Translations under genes and position numbers: made by a program
In this document: positions 17,378 through 25,433 of the stretch, in pieces
Numbering within the stretch: position 1 is the stretch's first letter
How the letters are laid out: the number at the start of each line of letters is the position of its first letter
IMG/VR virus record: IMGVR_UViG_3300036790_000270
Coordinates: 53,212 to 117,211 of that record
Strand: one strand, 5' to 3'
Source of the DNA: a virus
DNA: 64,000 nucleotides
Notes under the pieces: generated by a model
Told to the model about the DNA's origin: nothing
Database searches by the model: none
The model's input: only the letters and a program-made list of their open reading frames with translations

Positions 17378-18175
17378 ATGTCGGCGGCGCCGCGGTCGAC
17401 GTCGGGGTCGGACGCGTGGGCAGAAGGCTACGGGAACGAGCTGAAGGGCATCGTCACCCGGTACGCGAGCCAGCAGCCGCGCTCGGTGCAGCGGCACCTG
17501 GGGCCCTCCGAGCTCGGGCACGCCTGCGACCGCCAGGTGGTGGCGAAGATGGCGGGCAGCAAGCCGACCAACCACGTAGCCGACCCGTGGGCGTCGATCG
17601 TCGGGACCGCCATTCACGCGTACCTGGCGGACGCGTTCGAGTGGGACAACGCGCACAACAGCTACCTGCGCTGGCTGACCGAGGCGCGGGTGACTCCCGA
17701 CCCGGGGCCGGACGAGCACCCGGGGACGGCCGACCTGTACGACTGCCACCTGCGGGCGCTGGTCGACCACAAGGGGCAGGGTGAGTCAACGCGGGCGAAG
17801 CTGAAGGCTAACGGGCCGCCGCGGCATTACTTCGTGCAGCTGCTGCTGTACCGGCGGGGTTACCAGAACCTGGGGCTGCCGGTAGAGCGGATCGCGATCG
17901 CCAGCTGGCCGCGGACCAAGTCCACCCTCGACGACCTTTACGTCTGGTCACACGTGCCCACCCCGCAAGACGACCAGTTCATCGAGGACGTGCTCACCCA
18001 GACGCAGTTCCGGCAGCAGGTCGCGGGGCTGGTGCACGCCGGGCAGCTGGGCATTATGGACGTGCCCGCGCAGCCGGAGGACACCGAGTGCTTCTTCTGC
18101 CTGCTGTACCGGCCGCAGGCTGCCCACGACGGCCTCTACGGCTGCCCCGGCACGCTGCTGAGAAAGGAACAGTAG
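17378..18175 (+). CDS. Cas4/RecB-like PD-(D/E)XK exonuclease
   Basis: 265 residues from ATG 17378 (GGTGAG upstream; GTG 17354 is a longer alternative). The RecB-type core is clear: GTAIH helix, an Asp in GTADLYDC, the DHKG strand (D-x-K), then HYFVQLLLYRRG. One Cys near the N-terminus (LGHACDRQ) and a C-terminal set (ECFFC ... GCPG) match the four-Cys iron-sulphur cluster of Cas4 nucleases. Such proteins degrade DNA ends; in phages without CRISPR they act in recombination or replication. No CRISPR array is in the window. Confidence 0.85.
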   Translation: MSAAPRSTSGSDAWAEGYGNELKGIVTRYASQQPRSVQRHLGPSELGHACDRQVVAKMAGSKPTNHVADPWASIVGTAIHAYLADAFEWDNAHNSYLRWLTEARVTPDPGPDEHPGTADLYDCHLRALVDHKGQGESTRAKLKANGPPRHYFVQLLLYRRGYQNLGLPVERIAIASWPRTKSTLDDLYVWSHVPTPQDDQFIEDVLTQTQFRQQVAGLVHAGQLGIMDVPAQPEDTECFFCLLYRPQAAHDGLYGCPGTLLRKEQ

Positions 18176-18200
18176 ACGACCGCTCGTAGTTACCAGGCTC

Positions 18201-18407
18201 ATGGGAAGCAAGGGAACTAAGCACTACATTACGGTAACGTGCCCGACGTGCAACGGCAGCGGGACGCGCGGTAACAACGTGTGCCCGCTGTGCAAGGGCG
18301 ACAAGGTGATCAAGGTCCCGCAGGAGTTAGGTGCACGAAGAGCTGAACGTGAACGCGGCGCGGGCACTGGTCGCGCTGTCCACCCTAGGCGAAGTGCAGC
18401 CCGGTGA
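18201..18407 (+). CDS. DnaJ-type zinc-finger micro-protein
   Basis: 68 residues from ATG 18201. The core CPTCNGSG...CPLCKGD is one DnaJ central-domain repeat pair able to bind zinc. The last 25 residues are Arg-rich and overlap the next gene, which has a good ribosome site, so only the first two thirds look conserved. A similar protein is at 33970. Confidence 0.55.
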   Translation: MGSKGTKHYITVTCPTCNGSGTRGNNVCPLCKGDKVIKVPQELGARRAERERGAGTGRAVHPRRSAAR

Positions 18408-18597
18408 CGTCTTCTACCTGGTTAGCGACCCGTCTGCCGTATGGTTCCGGGACATCCCGGACGGCGGGTACGACGGGTACGCCTTCACGTCGTTTGCCGC
18501 TGACAGCTGGCGCACTGCAGGAGAAGTCGGCACCGGCGACCTGAGGCAGCGGGTGGTTATCCTGCACAACACCGGAACACAGAAGAAGGAGCAGTAA
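18331..18597 (+). CDS. Unknown protein
   Basis: 88 residues from GTG 18331, with AGGAG about 6 bases upstream. Mixed alpha/beta with VQPGDVFYLVSD and FRDIPDGGYDGYAF. No known family recognised. Three bases separate it from the VWA gene downstream, so both are likely on one message. Confidence 0.6.
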   Translation: MHEELNVNAARALVALSTLGEVQPGDVFYLVSDPSAVWFRDIPDGGYDGYAFTSFAADSWRTAGEVGTGDLRQRVVILHNTGTQKKEQ

Positions 18598-18599
18598 AG

Positions 18600-19283
18600 A
18601 TGGCGCAACCTGGTTACCGGCACCGCATCCTGGTGATCGACCGCTCCGGCAGCATTGCCGACATCCTCAGCGGCCAGCAGTCAGGCATGCGGGAGTTCTT
18701 CGGCAGCGAGGCGGGAGTGCCCGGGAAGGCGACGTACTCCCTGTGGGACTTCGACCACGAGATCCGCTGCCTGCATTCCTTCGCGGCGATGGAGGAGGTG
18801 CGCGGTTACCAGATCGAGCCGCGCGGCACTACCGCGATGTACGACGCGATCGGCCTGGCCGTAGCGGCGGAGCGCGCCCGGATCGCCGGCATGGAAAAGG
18901 GCGCGCAGCCGGAGGACGTCACCGTCATCGTGTCTAGTGACGGCCTTAACAACGTCTCGGACCAGCTGCACAACGCCACGCGGCTCAACGCGCTGCTCGC
19001 GGCCGTGCAGGCGGGCGGCGGCGCCCGGTGGAACCCGTGGCGCGTCCTCTACATGGGCTGCAACCAGGACGCCATTAAGGAGGGCGGCTACATCGGCACC
19101 CGTTACGGGATGACGGTGAACACGGTGTCCACTGACGACGGCCAGCGTAACGCCTGGAAGATGTCCGCGGACTACCTCCGGCGCGCTCCTGTCGCGGCAG
19201 CCGCGGCCGGGGGCTACGAGGTCACCCCGGAGGAGCGGTCGCTCGGGGAATCCGCCGAAACTAATGACGCGCCAGCCGGGTAG
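18600..19283 (+). CDS. von Willebrand factor A domain protein
   Basis: 227 residues from ATG 18600 with AAGGAG upstream. MIDAS residues are complete: DRSGS (Asp14), the Thr of RGTTAMYDAI near 78, and the Asp of VIVSSDGLNN near 104. A YMGCNQDAIKEGGYIG segment after it resembles VWA proteins of bacterial and phage accessory loci. The C-terminus is Ala-rich and acidic. Partner unknown. Just upstream of the SSB-like gene. Confidence 0.8.
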   Translation: MAQPGYRHRILVIDRSGSIADILSGQQSGMREFFGSEAGVPGKATYSLWDFDHEIRCLHSFAAMEEVRGYQIEPRGTTAMYDAIGLAVAAERARIAGMEKGAQPEDVTVIVSSDGLNNVSDQLHNATRLNALLAAVQAGGGARWNPWRVLYMGCNQDAIKEGGYIGTRYGMTVNTVSTDDGQRNAWKMSADYLRRAPVAAAAAGGYEVTPEERSLGESAETNDAPAG

Positions 19284-19318
19284 CTGCTAGGTTCACCCCA
19301 CGGAGCACCTGAACCAAC

Positions 19319-19347
19319 GCCGCCGGGAACCTGCAGAACCCGGCGGC
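19319..19347 (+). terminator. GC-rich hairpin after the VWA gene
   Basis: GCCGCCGGG and CCCGGCGGC pair perfectly (9 bp) around an 11-nt loop, 36 bases after the VWA stop. No T-run follows. Actinobacterial terminators often lack one, so this is a possible terminator. Confidence 0.4.
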
Positions 19348-19440
19348 TGGCAGGTCAGGCAAAAGCTCCGGGCAGGAGGCAGATCCCCAGCGTCTTCGCA
19401 GGACGCCAGGGCCGTTAGTCCTCCAGGGCCAGGAACAGTA

Positions 19441-19474
19441 GGGGGTACCGCCCGACCTCAAGGACGGTACCCCC
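19441..19474 (+). other. 10-bp inverted repeat upstream of the SSB-like gene
   Basis: GGGGGTACCG (19441-19450) and CGGTACCCCC (19465-19474) are exact reverse complements with a 14-nt spacer. It ends 9 bases before the CAGTGAC repeat cluster and may be a terminator or regulatory stem in the leader. Confidence 0.4.
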
Positions 19475-19483
19475 GCCAAGGAA

Positions 19484-19550
19484 CAGTGACAGTACCCAGT
19501 TTCAGTGACCTTTTAGTGATCATGGCAAGGGACAGTGACAGTTCAGTGAC
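19484..19550 (+). promoter_or_regulatory. Five-copy CAGTGAC repeat cluster over the SSB-like gene start
   Basis: CAGTGAC occurs at 19484, 19503, 19533 and 19544, with a variant TAGTGAT at 19514. Spacings are 19, 11, 19 and 11 bases, a 30-base super-period with pairs about one helical turn apart. This looks like an operator array for a regulator, possibly autoregulation. It spans both candidate start codons (GTG 19486, ATG 19522). Confidence 0.5.
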
Positions 19551-20757
19551 TTATCCTCAGGCGCCTTACCCGCAGCAGCCGGGGTACCCAGCACCGCAGC
19601 CGAATTACGCTCCCGCGACGCAGGGGTACCCCGCTGCCGCACCGCAGTACGCACCTCCTGCGCCTCCGCCCGGCTACCCCGCGCAGCAGGGATACGCGCC
19701 GCCACCCCAGCCTGGCTACGCCATGCAGCCGTACGCCCCGCCGCAGCAGGGATACGCGCCGCCACCCGAGCAGCCGACTGCCCCGCCGCCCCCGCGCGGG
19801 ACGGTCAAGGACTTCTGGGAGCAGCCTGCTACCGGCGGCGGCCCCTCACTCAGCTTCCCGGTGGCCGGCACCGAGTACACCGGCGTCGTCATCCGGGACG
19901 TTACCGACGCGGACACTGAGATCCAGACGGACATGCGCACCGGTGAGTTGCGCAAGCACCCGGACGGCCGCTACAAGCGGCACATGAAGATCCCGCTGGC
20001 GATCCCGCCGTCCCCGCAGTACCCGGAGGGCATCGGCGTCTGGTACGTCAAGGGCAACGACCAGACCGAGCTGGTGCGCGCCATGACCATGGCCGGCTGT
20101 GACGTCGACCCGGATACCAGCAGCCTGTACCCGCCGCGGGCCGGCGACGTCATCCACGTCAAGTTCACCCATGAGCGGGCAGGCCGCGCCGGGTCAGGCA
20201 TGAACCCGACCAAGATCAAGCAGGTTAGCTACAGCAAGGGCAACGGGCAGCCGCCACAGATGGCATCGCCCATGGTGCAGGGCCAGGTTGTCGGCTCGCA
20301 GTACCAGCCGCAGCCTCAGTACCAGCAGCCTATTCAGCCGCAGCCTCAGTTCCAGCAGCCTATTCAGCCGCAGCCTCAGTTCCAGCAGCCGCAGAACGGG
20401 TACGCCCAGCAACCTGATCCCGCGCAGGCTTACCAGCAGGCGACCGGGCAGCCGATGCAGCCTTACGCGGGCAACGGCCAGTACGCAGCCAGCCCGCAAG
20501 TGCAGATGGCCCAGCCTGCCCCTGCTCAGCAGCCGCAGTACCCGCAGCAGTTCCCTACGCCTGCACCGCCTGCCCCGGGCGCGCCGCCTTCGGGTCCTGT
20601 GCCGCCCTCGGCTGCGCCGTCCCCTTCTAACGGGCAGCCGACTGCGCCGGACGGATCAGCATGGCCTGCTGACGTGCCGTTCATCGCTGGCCTGACGCCG
20701 GCCCAGGCACAGATGGCCGCGGCCATGCACCTGAACCAGCAGGCACCCCAGCAGTAA
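19486..20757 (+). CDS. Single-stranded DNA-binding-like protein with Pro/Gln-rich tails
   Basis: 423 residues from GTG 19486 (AAGGA 3 bases upstream); ATG 19522 is a possible start. Residues about 105-255 look like the OB-fold core of actinophage SSB-like proteins: VAGTEYTGVVIRDV, an IQTDMRTGEL strand pair, KIPLAI, VWYVKGND and a GDVIHVKFTHE strand. Low-complexity Pro/Gln/Tyr repeats flank it, including a QPQFQQPIQPQ repeat encoded near 20330-20390. Tails like this mediate protein contacts in SSBs. Assignment rests on pattern, not alignment. Confidence 0.6.
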   Translation: MTVPSFSDLLVIMARDSDSSVTYPQAPYPQQPGYPAPQPNYAPATQGYPAAAPQYAPPAPPPGYPAQQGYAPPPQPGYAMQPYAPPQQGYAPPPEQPTAPPPPRGTVKDFWEQPATGGGPSLSFPVAGTEYTGVVIRDVTDADTEIQTDMRTGELRKHPDGRYKRHMKIPLAIPPSPQYPEGIGVWYVKGNDQTELVRAMTMAGCDVDPDTSSLYPPRAGDVIHVKFTHERAGRAGSGMNPTKIKQVSYSKGNGQPPQMASPMVQGQVVGSQYQPQPQYQQPIQPQPQFQQPIQPQPQFQQPQNGYAQQPDPAQAYQQATGQPMQPYAGNGQYAASPQVQMAQPAPAQQPQYPQQFPTPAPPAPGAPPSGPVPPSAAPSPSNGQPTAPDGSAWPADVPFIAGLTPAQAQMAAAMHLNQQAPQQ

Positions 20758-20762
20758 AGCCA

Positions 20763-20806
20763 GCGGGGCCACAGAAGCAACGAGACCCACAGTGCTAGCG
20801 CCCCGG
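20763..20806 (-). repeat. Conserved-loop hairpin, - orientation (unit 7)
   Basis: Read on the - strand, the 30-nt loop (20770-20799) carries GGGTCTCGT and is closed by GGGGC/GCCCC. It begins 5 bases after the stop of the SSB-like gene. Confidence 0.8.
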
Positions 20807-20820
20807 TTAGGTATCGAACT

Positions 20821-20882
20821 GGTAACAGGAGCAGCAGGCAGCATCAGGAGCAATAGACTCGCTGCTTGTTGTCCCTGTTACC
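20821..20882 (+). promoter_or_regulatory. Inverted repeat in the leader of the secreted protein gene
   Basis: GGTAACAGG (20821-20829) and CCTGTTACC (20874-20882) are exact reverse complements; inside, AGCAGC faces GCTGC. It lies 34 bases before the ATG of the secreted protein. It could be a leader structure or operator; no T-run follows. Confidence 0.35.
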
Positions 20883-20915
20883 GGCCATGTCCCCTATCAC
20901 AGGAGATCCTTATTC

Positions 20916-22232
20916 ATGTTCCGTAAGCTCATGATCGTAGCCGCGCCAGTCGCGGTGACCGCCCTGATCCTCGGGGGCGCAGCTGCCTCCGCGGACGCGA
21001 GCGTCGGCCCGATCCAGTACACGCCCACCGGGGCGGACTCGATCAGCGGCTACTACGCGCACGCACTGAACGACAGCGTTGACTTCACGCACATCACCAG
21101 CTACGCCGGCAGTGACGGCAGCCACACGATTGAGCAGCTTCCCGTCACCAGCATTTCCGGCGGCAAGCTAACGGGCGTCATCGGCGGCGCGGCGGGCATC
21201 GGGCTGTGCAACCAGGGCACTGGCGCCGCGGCCCAGGTCGGCCTTGTCTACGCGGGCTCCGGCACCGTTGACGTCGTTTACGGGACTGGCAACTTCTCGG
21301 CTGGCAACAACGGTGACCTCTGCCAGGGCGGCATCGTCAACCCGAGCGGCCTGAACGGCACCCCGACTACGGTGAAGCCGAACCCCACCGCTGAGACGAC
21401 CAGCTTCTCGTACACGCCGAGCTCGGACGTACTGGTGGTCACGCCCGGCGATGTTGTCCCGCCGACCGGGACGCCCGTTAACTTCACGCTCCCCGGCACG
21501 CTGACCGGCGCTGCCCTCACTGCCGCGCAGAATGCCCTGACGGCCCTTGGGCTCACCCCGGCGGCCGGCGGCGTCTACACCCTGTACGTCGTGCACACCA
21601 CCGCGACGACGTTTGAGGTGTCCAGCAACAAGGGCGCAGTGCCGCTGACCGTGCCGGCCGCCTCTGCCGGGGTGATGGCCGGAACCGCGTCGGTTACCTG
21701 GTCGAAGCCCGGCTTCACGATCGTGCCCGGCGGTAACCTGGACGACTCGTTCGGCGTGCTGGCCACCGGCATCCCGGACAACAACACGGTGTCCCTCGAT
21801 GTCCTTTACGACGCGGCGCACAGCTACACGTTCAAGGGCAAGGTCCACGCGGCTGGCACCATCACGTTCTCGGCGACCAACCTGGGCGCCCCCGGCGTGA
21901 CCTACCAGGCGGGCGTGTCCGCTCCCGGCCGGTCGTTCAACGAGGCTGACACCGGGGTCATCGCCGACACCAACTCGATTACCGCGCTGACCGGGACGGC
22001 CCCGCTGCCGGACGGCAACGCCAACCTCCTGGAGCGGTTCGCGCACGTCACCCTGGCGGGCAACCCGGTGGGCGGCGGCGCGGCGGTTGAGGGGTCGCTG
22101 CAGGACAACGCCAACTGGACGGCGTTCCCGGTGGCCTCCGCTAACGGCGGCGTGCTCTACCTCGCGCCGTCGGTGTTCCTCAACGACCACTTCTCCGAGC
22201 TGGTCGGGGCGCCGGTCGCCAACGCAGGGTAG
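20916..22232 (+). CDS. Secreted beta-rich protein with signal peptide
   Basis: 438 residues from ATG 20916 with AGGAG upstream. The first 29 residues are a classic signal peptide: MFRKL, hydrophobic core, cleavage after ASA-DA. The rest is Gly/Thr/Val-rich and beta-rich with two Cys (LCNQG, LCQGG) that could form a disulphide. No catalytic motif is recognised. It heads a run with a processive glycosyltransferase, deacetylase and GH16 enzyme, and a strong terminator follows. Secreted proteins are unusual in phages; it may be a moron gene acting on the host surface. Confidence 0.75.
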   Translation: MFRKLMIVAAPVAVTALILGGAAASADASVGPIQYTPTGADSISGYYAHALNDSVDFTHITSYAGSDGSHTIEQLPVTSISGGKLTGVIGGAAGIGLCNQGTGAAAQVGLVYAGSGTVDVVYGTGNFSAGNNGDLCQGGIVNPSGLNGTPTTVKPNPTAETTSFSYTPSSDVLVVTPGDVVPPTGTPVNFTLPGTLTGAALTAAQNALTALGLTPAAGGVYTLYVVHTTATTFEVSSNKGAVPLTVPAASAGVMAGTASVTWSKPGFTIVPGGNLDDSFGVLATGIPDNNTVSLDVLYDAAHSYTFKGKVHAAGTITFSATNLGAPGVTYQAGVSAPGRSFNEADTGVIADTNSITALTGTAPLPDGNANLLERFAHVTLAGNPVGGGAAVEGSLQDNANWTAFPVASANGGVLYLAPSVFLNDHFSELVGAPVANAG

Positions 22233-22261
22233 CAGTCGCCCCGGAAACACAGCGGAATAGA

Positions 22262-22302
22262 GCGACCGTGTCAGGAGTTGCACCTGGCACGGTCGCTTTT
22301 TT
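22262..22302 (+). terminator. Rho-independent terminator
   Basis: GCGACCGTG (22262-22270) pairs perfectly with CACGGTCGC (22288-22296), followed by TTTTTT (22297-22302). It ends the secreted-protein transcript, so the glycosyltransferase downstream probably has its own promoter. Confidence 0.85.
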
Positions 22303-22328
22303 GTGGCCACATAACAACGGAGACCTGC

Positions 22329-23495
22329 GTGAATGATGCAGAAGCGCTAACCTACCGGCGCTGGGCGCGAGATACCTGCGTCCGCAATATCAGTACCCAG
22401 CCAATGGAAGCACTAGACACCACACGCGATATCCCGCGCATCGTCGCACTGGTGCCCGCGCACAACGAGCAAAAGTCACTAGCCGGAACTCTCGCGTGCC
22501 TGCAACGGCAGAGCATCCGGCCTGACCGCGTGATCGTCATATGCGACAACTGCACGGATAATACCGAGGCGGTCGCTGCCAGCCAGGGTGCGGACGTCTA
22601 CCTGACCCGTGAGAACACGTTCATGAAGGCGGGGGCACTCAATCAGGCGCTTGAATGGCTGGCGCCTTTCGCTGACGACCGGGATGTTGTCGTCATAATC
22701 GATGCCGACACTTACGTTACGGAGAACTTCACCACCGAAGCGGTCGCCAGGTTCACAGCTGACCGGCGCTTCGGCGGCCTCTCCGGTGTCTACGACGGGA
22801 AGCGGGGCAGCGGGTTCGTCGGCTGGTGTCAGCGGAACGAGTTCGCGCGCTGGGGGTTTGACGCGCGGCAGCAGAACGGTAAGGCAATCTGCCTGTCAGG
22901 AGCTGCTTCTGCGTTCACGGTGGGCGCGCTCCGGGCGGTTAAGGCCGCGCGTGTTTCCGGGGAGCTAGGCGGCGGGAGCAGTTTCTACGCCACTGACAAC
23001 TTCACCGAGGACTTCGAGCTCACCCAGGCACTGCTGCACTGCGGTTACCACATCCAGAACATGATGAACGTGACTATCACCACGGCTATCAAGCCGACCT
23101 GGGGCACGCTGCACATTCAGCGCCTGCGGTGGAACCGTGGCATCACCGAGACGCTCCTGGCGTACGGGCTAACTAGGCATACCCGCCTGATGTGGACGAA
23201 ATGGTGCATTTACGTCGCCTCGGTCGTCTCCATTCCGCTGTCGTTCTTCCTGATCAGCTACCGGCTTTCCTCCGGCGAGGGCTGGCACATGAACGACTGG
23301 ATGGTGCTGTGGCTAGGTGTCACCGGCGTTATCTCGCTTTACAAGTCGGTAACCGTCATCCGTACCAGGGGTGCTGCCTCAGCTCTCGTAGCAGCCGTAC
23401 TGCTACCCGAGATCCTCTATGACAGCTTCCTGCACCTTACGTTCCTGCGCTCACTTGCTCAGGTAATCCAGGGCGCTAATAAGTCCTGGCGATAG
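22329..23495 (+). CDS. Processive family 2 glycosyltransferase, membrane-bound (NodC/PgaC/HasA type)
   Basis: 388 residues from GTG 22329, chosen because GGAG lies 6 bases upstream; a longer TTG start at 22278 would sit inside the terminator. All motifs of polymerising GT2 enzymes are present: VPAHNE, DNCTDNT (73-79), DADT (125-128), TEDFELT (226-232) and QRLRW (264-268). Three or so membrane spans follow (IYVASVVSIPLSFFLISY, WMVLWLGVTGVISLY, ALVAAVLLPEILY). This family makes chitin oligomers, poly-GlcNAc, hyaluronan or cellulose-like chains. A deacetylase and a hydrolase follow directly, a trio typical of exopolysaccharide loci. Confidence 0.9.
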   Translation: MNDAEALTYRRWARDTCVRNISTQPMEALDTTRDIPRIVALVPAHNEQKSLAGTLACLQRQSIRPDRVIVICDNCTDNTEAVAASQGADVYLTRENTFMKAGALNQALEWLAPFADDRDVVVIIDADTYVTENFTTEAVARFTADRRFGGLSGVYDGKRGSGFVGWCQRNEFARWGFDARQQNGKAICLSGAASAFTVGALRAVKAARVSGELGGGSSFYATDNFTEDFELTQALLHCGYHIQNMMNVTITTAIKPTWGTLHIQRLRWNRGITETLLAYGLTRHTRLMWTKWCIYVASVVSIPLSFFLISYRLSSGEGWHMNDWMVLWLGVTGVISLYKSVTVIRTRGAASALVAAVLLPEILYDSFLHLTFLRSLAQVIQGANKSWR

Positions 23496-23527
23496 CAGCC
23501 AAAAACACCGAGAGAGAAGAGCAGTAA

Positions 23528-23647
23528 ATGCATGTCATGATCGACATCATCGGGGTCATCGTCGTGACAACGGCGGTGAGCACCTCGCTCATGGCCTTGT
23601 GGAGCCTAGCTCCCCGGCTGAGCCGTATCCTGCGGGCGGCGCAATGA
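23528..23647 (+). CDS. Single-span membrane micro-protein
   Basis: 39 residues from ATG 23528 with GAGAGAAGAG upstream. One membrane helix (IDIIGVIVVTTAVSTSLMAL), then a basic tail. The stop overlaps the deacetylase start as ATGA, so translation is coupled. May be an accessory subunit of the polysaccharide enzymes (inference). Confidence 0.65.
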   Translation: MHVMIDIIGVIVVTTAVSTSLMALWSLAPRLSRILRAAQ

Positions 23648-24534
23648 CACTGCGCAGCGTCATCGCGATCGCGGTTGGGGCCGTCTTCGTCATAGCCGGG
23701 GGCGGCGCTTACGCCGGGGAAGCTACCCGGACTGCCGCCAGCACAGCAGCGCCTTCCCTGCACAACTTGACGGTCGCAGTACCCGCCGCCGCCCCGCTCA
23801 GCGAGGCCCGCGTAACCGGAAATGTTGTCTTCACCTTCGACGACGGCCCGGACGCCTACACCCAGGCCCTGCTCACCGAGCTGCAGCGGCTGCACGTGCC
23901 GGCCGTGTTCTTCGTCTTCGGGTGGAAGGCCGAAGCGTACCCGGCCCTGATCCGCGAGGAGCTGGCCGACGGCGACCTGATCGAGAACCACACGTGGGAT
24001 CACCTCAGCTTCACCGGTGCCTCAACGGATACGCCGCCGCTTGCGCCAGCGAAAATACGCGCGGAGCTTTCCGTGACACAGCAGGCCCTGACCAGCCTGG
24101 GCGTGCCCGCGCCCCAGTACTACCGGCCGCCGTTCGGGGACGTGACACCGCAGGATAACGCCATCGCGGTCTCACTCGGTCTGAAGATAATCCAGCCGTT
24201 CGCCGTCACCAGCAACGGCAACGTTACCGACAGCCGGGACTGGACCGGGATCAGCGCCGCGCAGATCGTCAAGGACGTGACGCACGGCTACACCATCACC
24301 CAGAACGGGAAAACAGCCTACCGGGCCGGGATCAGCGCGGGCTCGGTCATCGGGTTCCACGACTCCTCCGTCGGTGACTGCGTAACTACCGACCCAACGT
24401 GCGCTGACGTTAAGCAGACAATCCTGTCCCTGCCCGGGATCGTCGCCTGGATGAACGCGCACCACCTCGGGGCAACTGTCCGACTGGCCGGTGCTATGAC
24501 TGGGGGGATGAACCTCGCTGTCCCCGCTTCGTAG
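23644..24534 (+). CDS. Secreted polysaccharide deacetylase (NodB fold, CE4)
   Basis: 296 residues from ATG 23644. An N-terminal signal peptide (LRSVIAIAVGAVFVIAGGGAYA) precedes the NodB domain. CE4 motifs are intact: TFDDGPD with catalytic base and metal Asp (66-67), the zinc pair H116/H120 in HTWDH, RPPFG, a DWTG turn and VIGFHDS. The reaction is N-deacetylation of GlcNAc polymers or peptidoglycan. Two Cys near the end (GDC, PTC) may form a disulphide. Coupling to the preceding membrane protein and proximity of a GlcNAc-type synthase suggest partly deacetylated polymer as the product. Confidence 0.9.
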   Translation: MTLRSVIAIAVGAVFVIAGGGAYAGEATRTAASTAAPSLHNLTVAVPAAAPLSEARVTGNVVFTFDDGPDAYTQALLTELQRLHVPAVFFVFGWKAEAYPALIREELADGDLIENHTWDHLSFTGASTDTPPLAPAKIRAELSVTQQALTSLGVPAPQYYRPPFGDVTPQDNAIAVSLGLKIIQPFAVTSNGNVTDSRDWTGISAAQIVKDVTHGYTITQNGKTAYRAGISAGSVIGFHDSSVGDCVTTDPTCADVKQTILSLPGIVAWMNAHHLGATVRLAGAMTGGMNLAVPAS

Positions 24535-24538
24535 TTCC

Positions 24539-25357
24539 TTGTCGCGCCGTCAGGTGATCACGGTCGCACTGGCGGCGCTACTCAGTTACAAAGCAGAGGA
24601 GTACCTTATGCCGCACCATCCTGTTCACCCGCAACCGGTCGTTACCCCGGTGCCGCTGCCGTCGTCGGGTAAGTTCGCGTTTAACGATGACTTCGACGGG
24701 GCAGCCGGGACACCCCCGAACCAGGCTAACTGGGCCTATGACGTAGGGCCCGGGTCAGTGGTCGGCGGCAACAACGAAACGGAAACGTACACGGACTCAA
24801 CGCAGAACGCGTACCAGGACGGGGAGTCGCACCTTGTCATCGCCGTTACCGCCGCGGCAGCCGGCGGCACCAACAGCGCCCGGATCAAGACGATGGGCAA
24901 ATTCACCCAGCAGTACGGGTCCTGGCAGGCATCGATCGCCGTTGACAACACGCCGGGCTGCTGGCCGGCATTCTGGTTTCTTGGCGCCCGCGGAGACTGG
25001 CCCGCATGCGGTGAGGCCGACGTCATGGAGAACTACGGGTCGGGCTTCACGGAAGGAACCGTCTGGAACACGCGTGCCTCCAAGAGCACGGTCGGACGCG
25101 CACTGACAGCCGTGGACCAGGACTTCCACACCTACCAGATGGACTCCTCGCCCAGTGGGATCAATTACTTCGTGGACGGGGTAGCCTACGTTCAGGCCAC
25201 GCCAGACGCAGTCAGCCCGTGGCCGTTCAGCGACAACGGCGGCGTGTACGCTATCCTCAACATCGCGGTCAACGGAACGGGGACTGGTGGCATAAAGCCC
25301 GCGGCCTCCGCCCTTCCGGTTCTCATGAAGGTTGACTTCGTGCGCGCCTGGAGCTGA
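24539..25357 (+). CDS. Secreted glycoside hydrolase family 16 (laminarinase/glucanase-like)
   Basis: 272 residues from TTG 24539, 4 bases after the deacetylase stop. The N-terminus SRRQVITVALAALL resembles a Tat-type export signal. The GH16 core is clear: FNDDFDG start, GGNNETETYTD, and the catalytic ExDxxE as EADVMENYG (Glu159, Asp161, Glu164), then FHTYQMDSSPSGINYFVDG. GH16 enzymes cut or transglycosylate beta-1,3/1,4-glucans and galactans. No Shine-Dalgarno is evident, so translation is probably coupled. Confidence 0.88.
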   Translation: MSRRQVITVALAALLSYKAEEYLMPHHPVHPQPVVTPVPLPSSGKFAFNDDFDGAAGTPPNQANWAYDVGPGSVVGGNNETETYTDSTQNAYQDGESHLVIAVTAAAAGGTNSARIKTMGKFTQQYGSWQASIAVDNTPGCWPAFWFLGARGDWPACGEADVMENYGSGFTEGTVWNTRASKSTVGRALTAVDQDFHTYQMDSSPSGINYFVDGVAYVQATPDAVSPWPFSDNGGVYAILNIAVNGTGTGGIKPAASALPVLMKVDFVRAWS

Positions 25358-25368
25358 CCGTATTTTCA

Positions 25369-25422
25369 GGTTAGCGAGGCCAAATTGGTGACGAGACCCA
25401 TCGACCACACGCTCTGCTAACC
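25369..25422 (-). repeat. Conserved-loop hairpin, - orientation (unit 8)
   Basis: Loop 25381-25410 reads GGGTCTCGT on the - strand. Arms 25369-25380 and 25411-25422 pair at 10 of 12 positions. It starts 12 bases after the GH16 stop. Confidence 0.85.
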
Positions 25423-25433
25423 GGAGCCCCGGG

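Noticed and set aside
22278-22328. A TTG start giving a longer glycosyltransferase
   Set aside because: The extra codons lie in the terminator hairpin and its T-run; GTG 22329 has a proper ribosome site.
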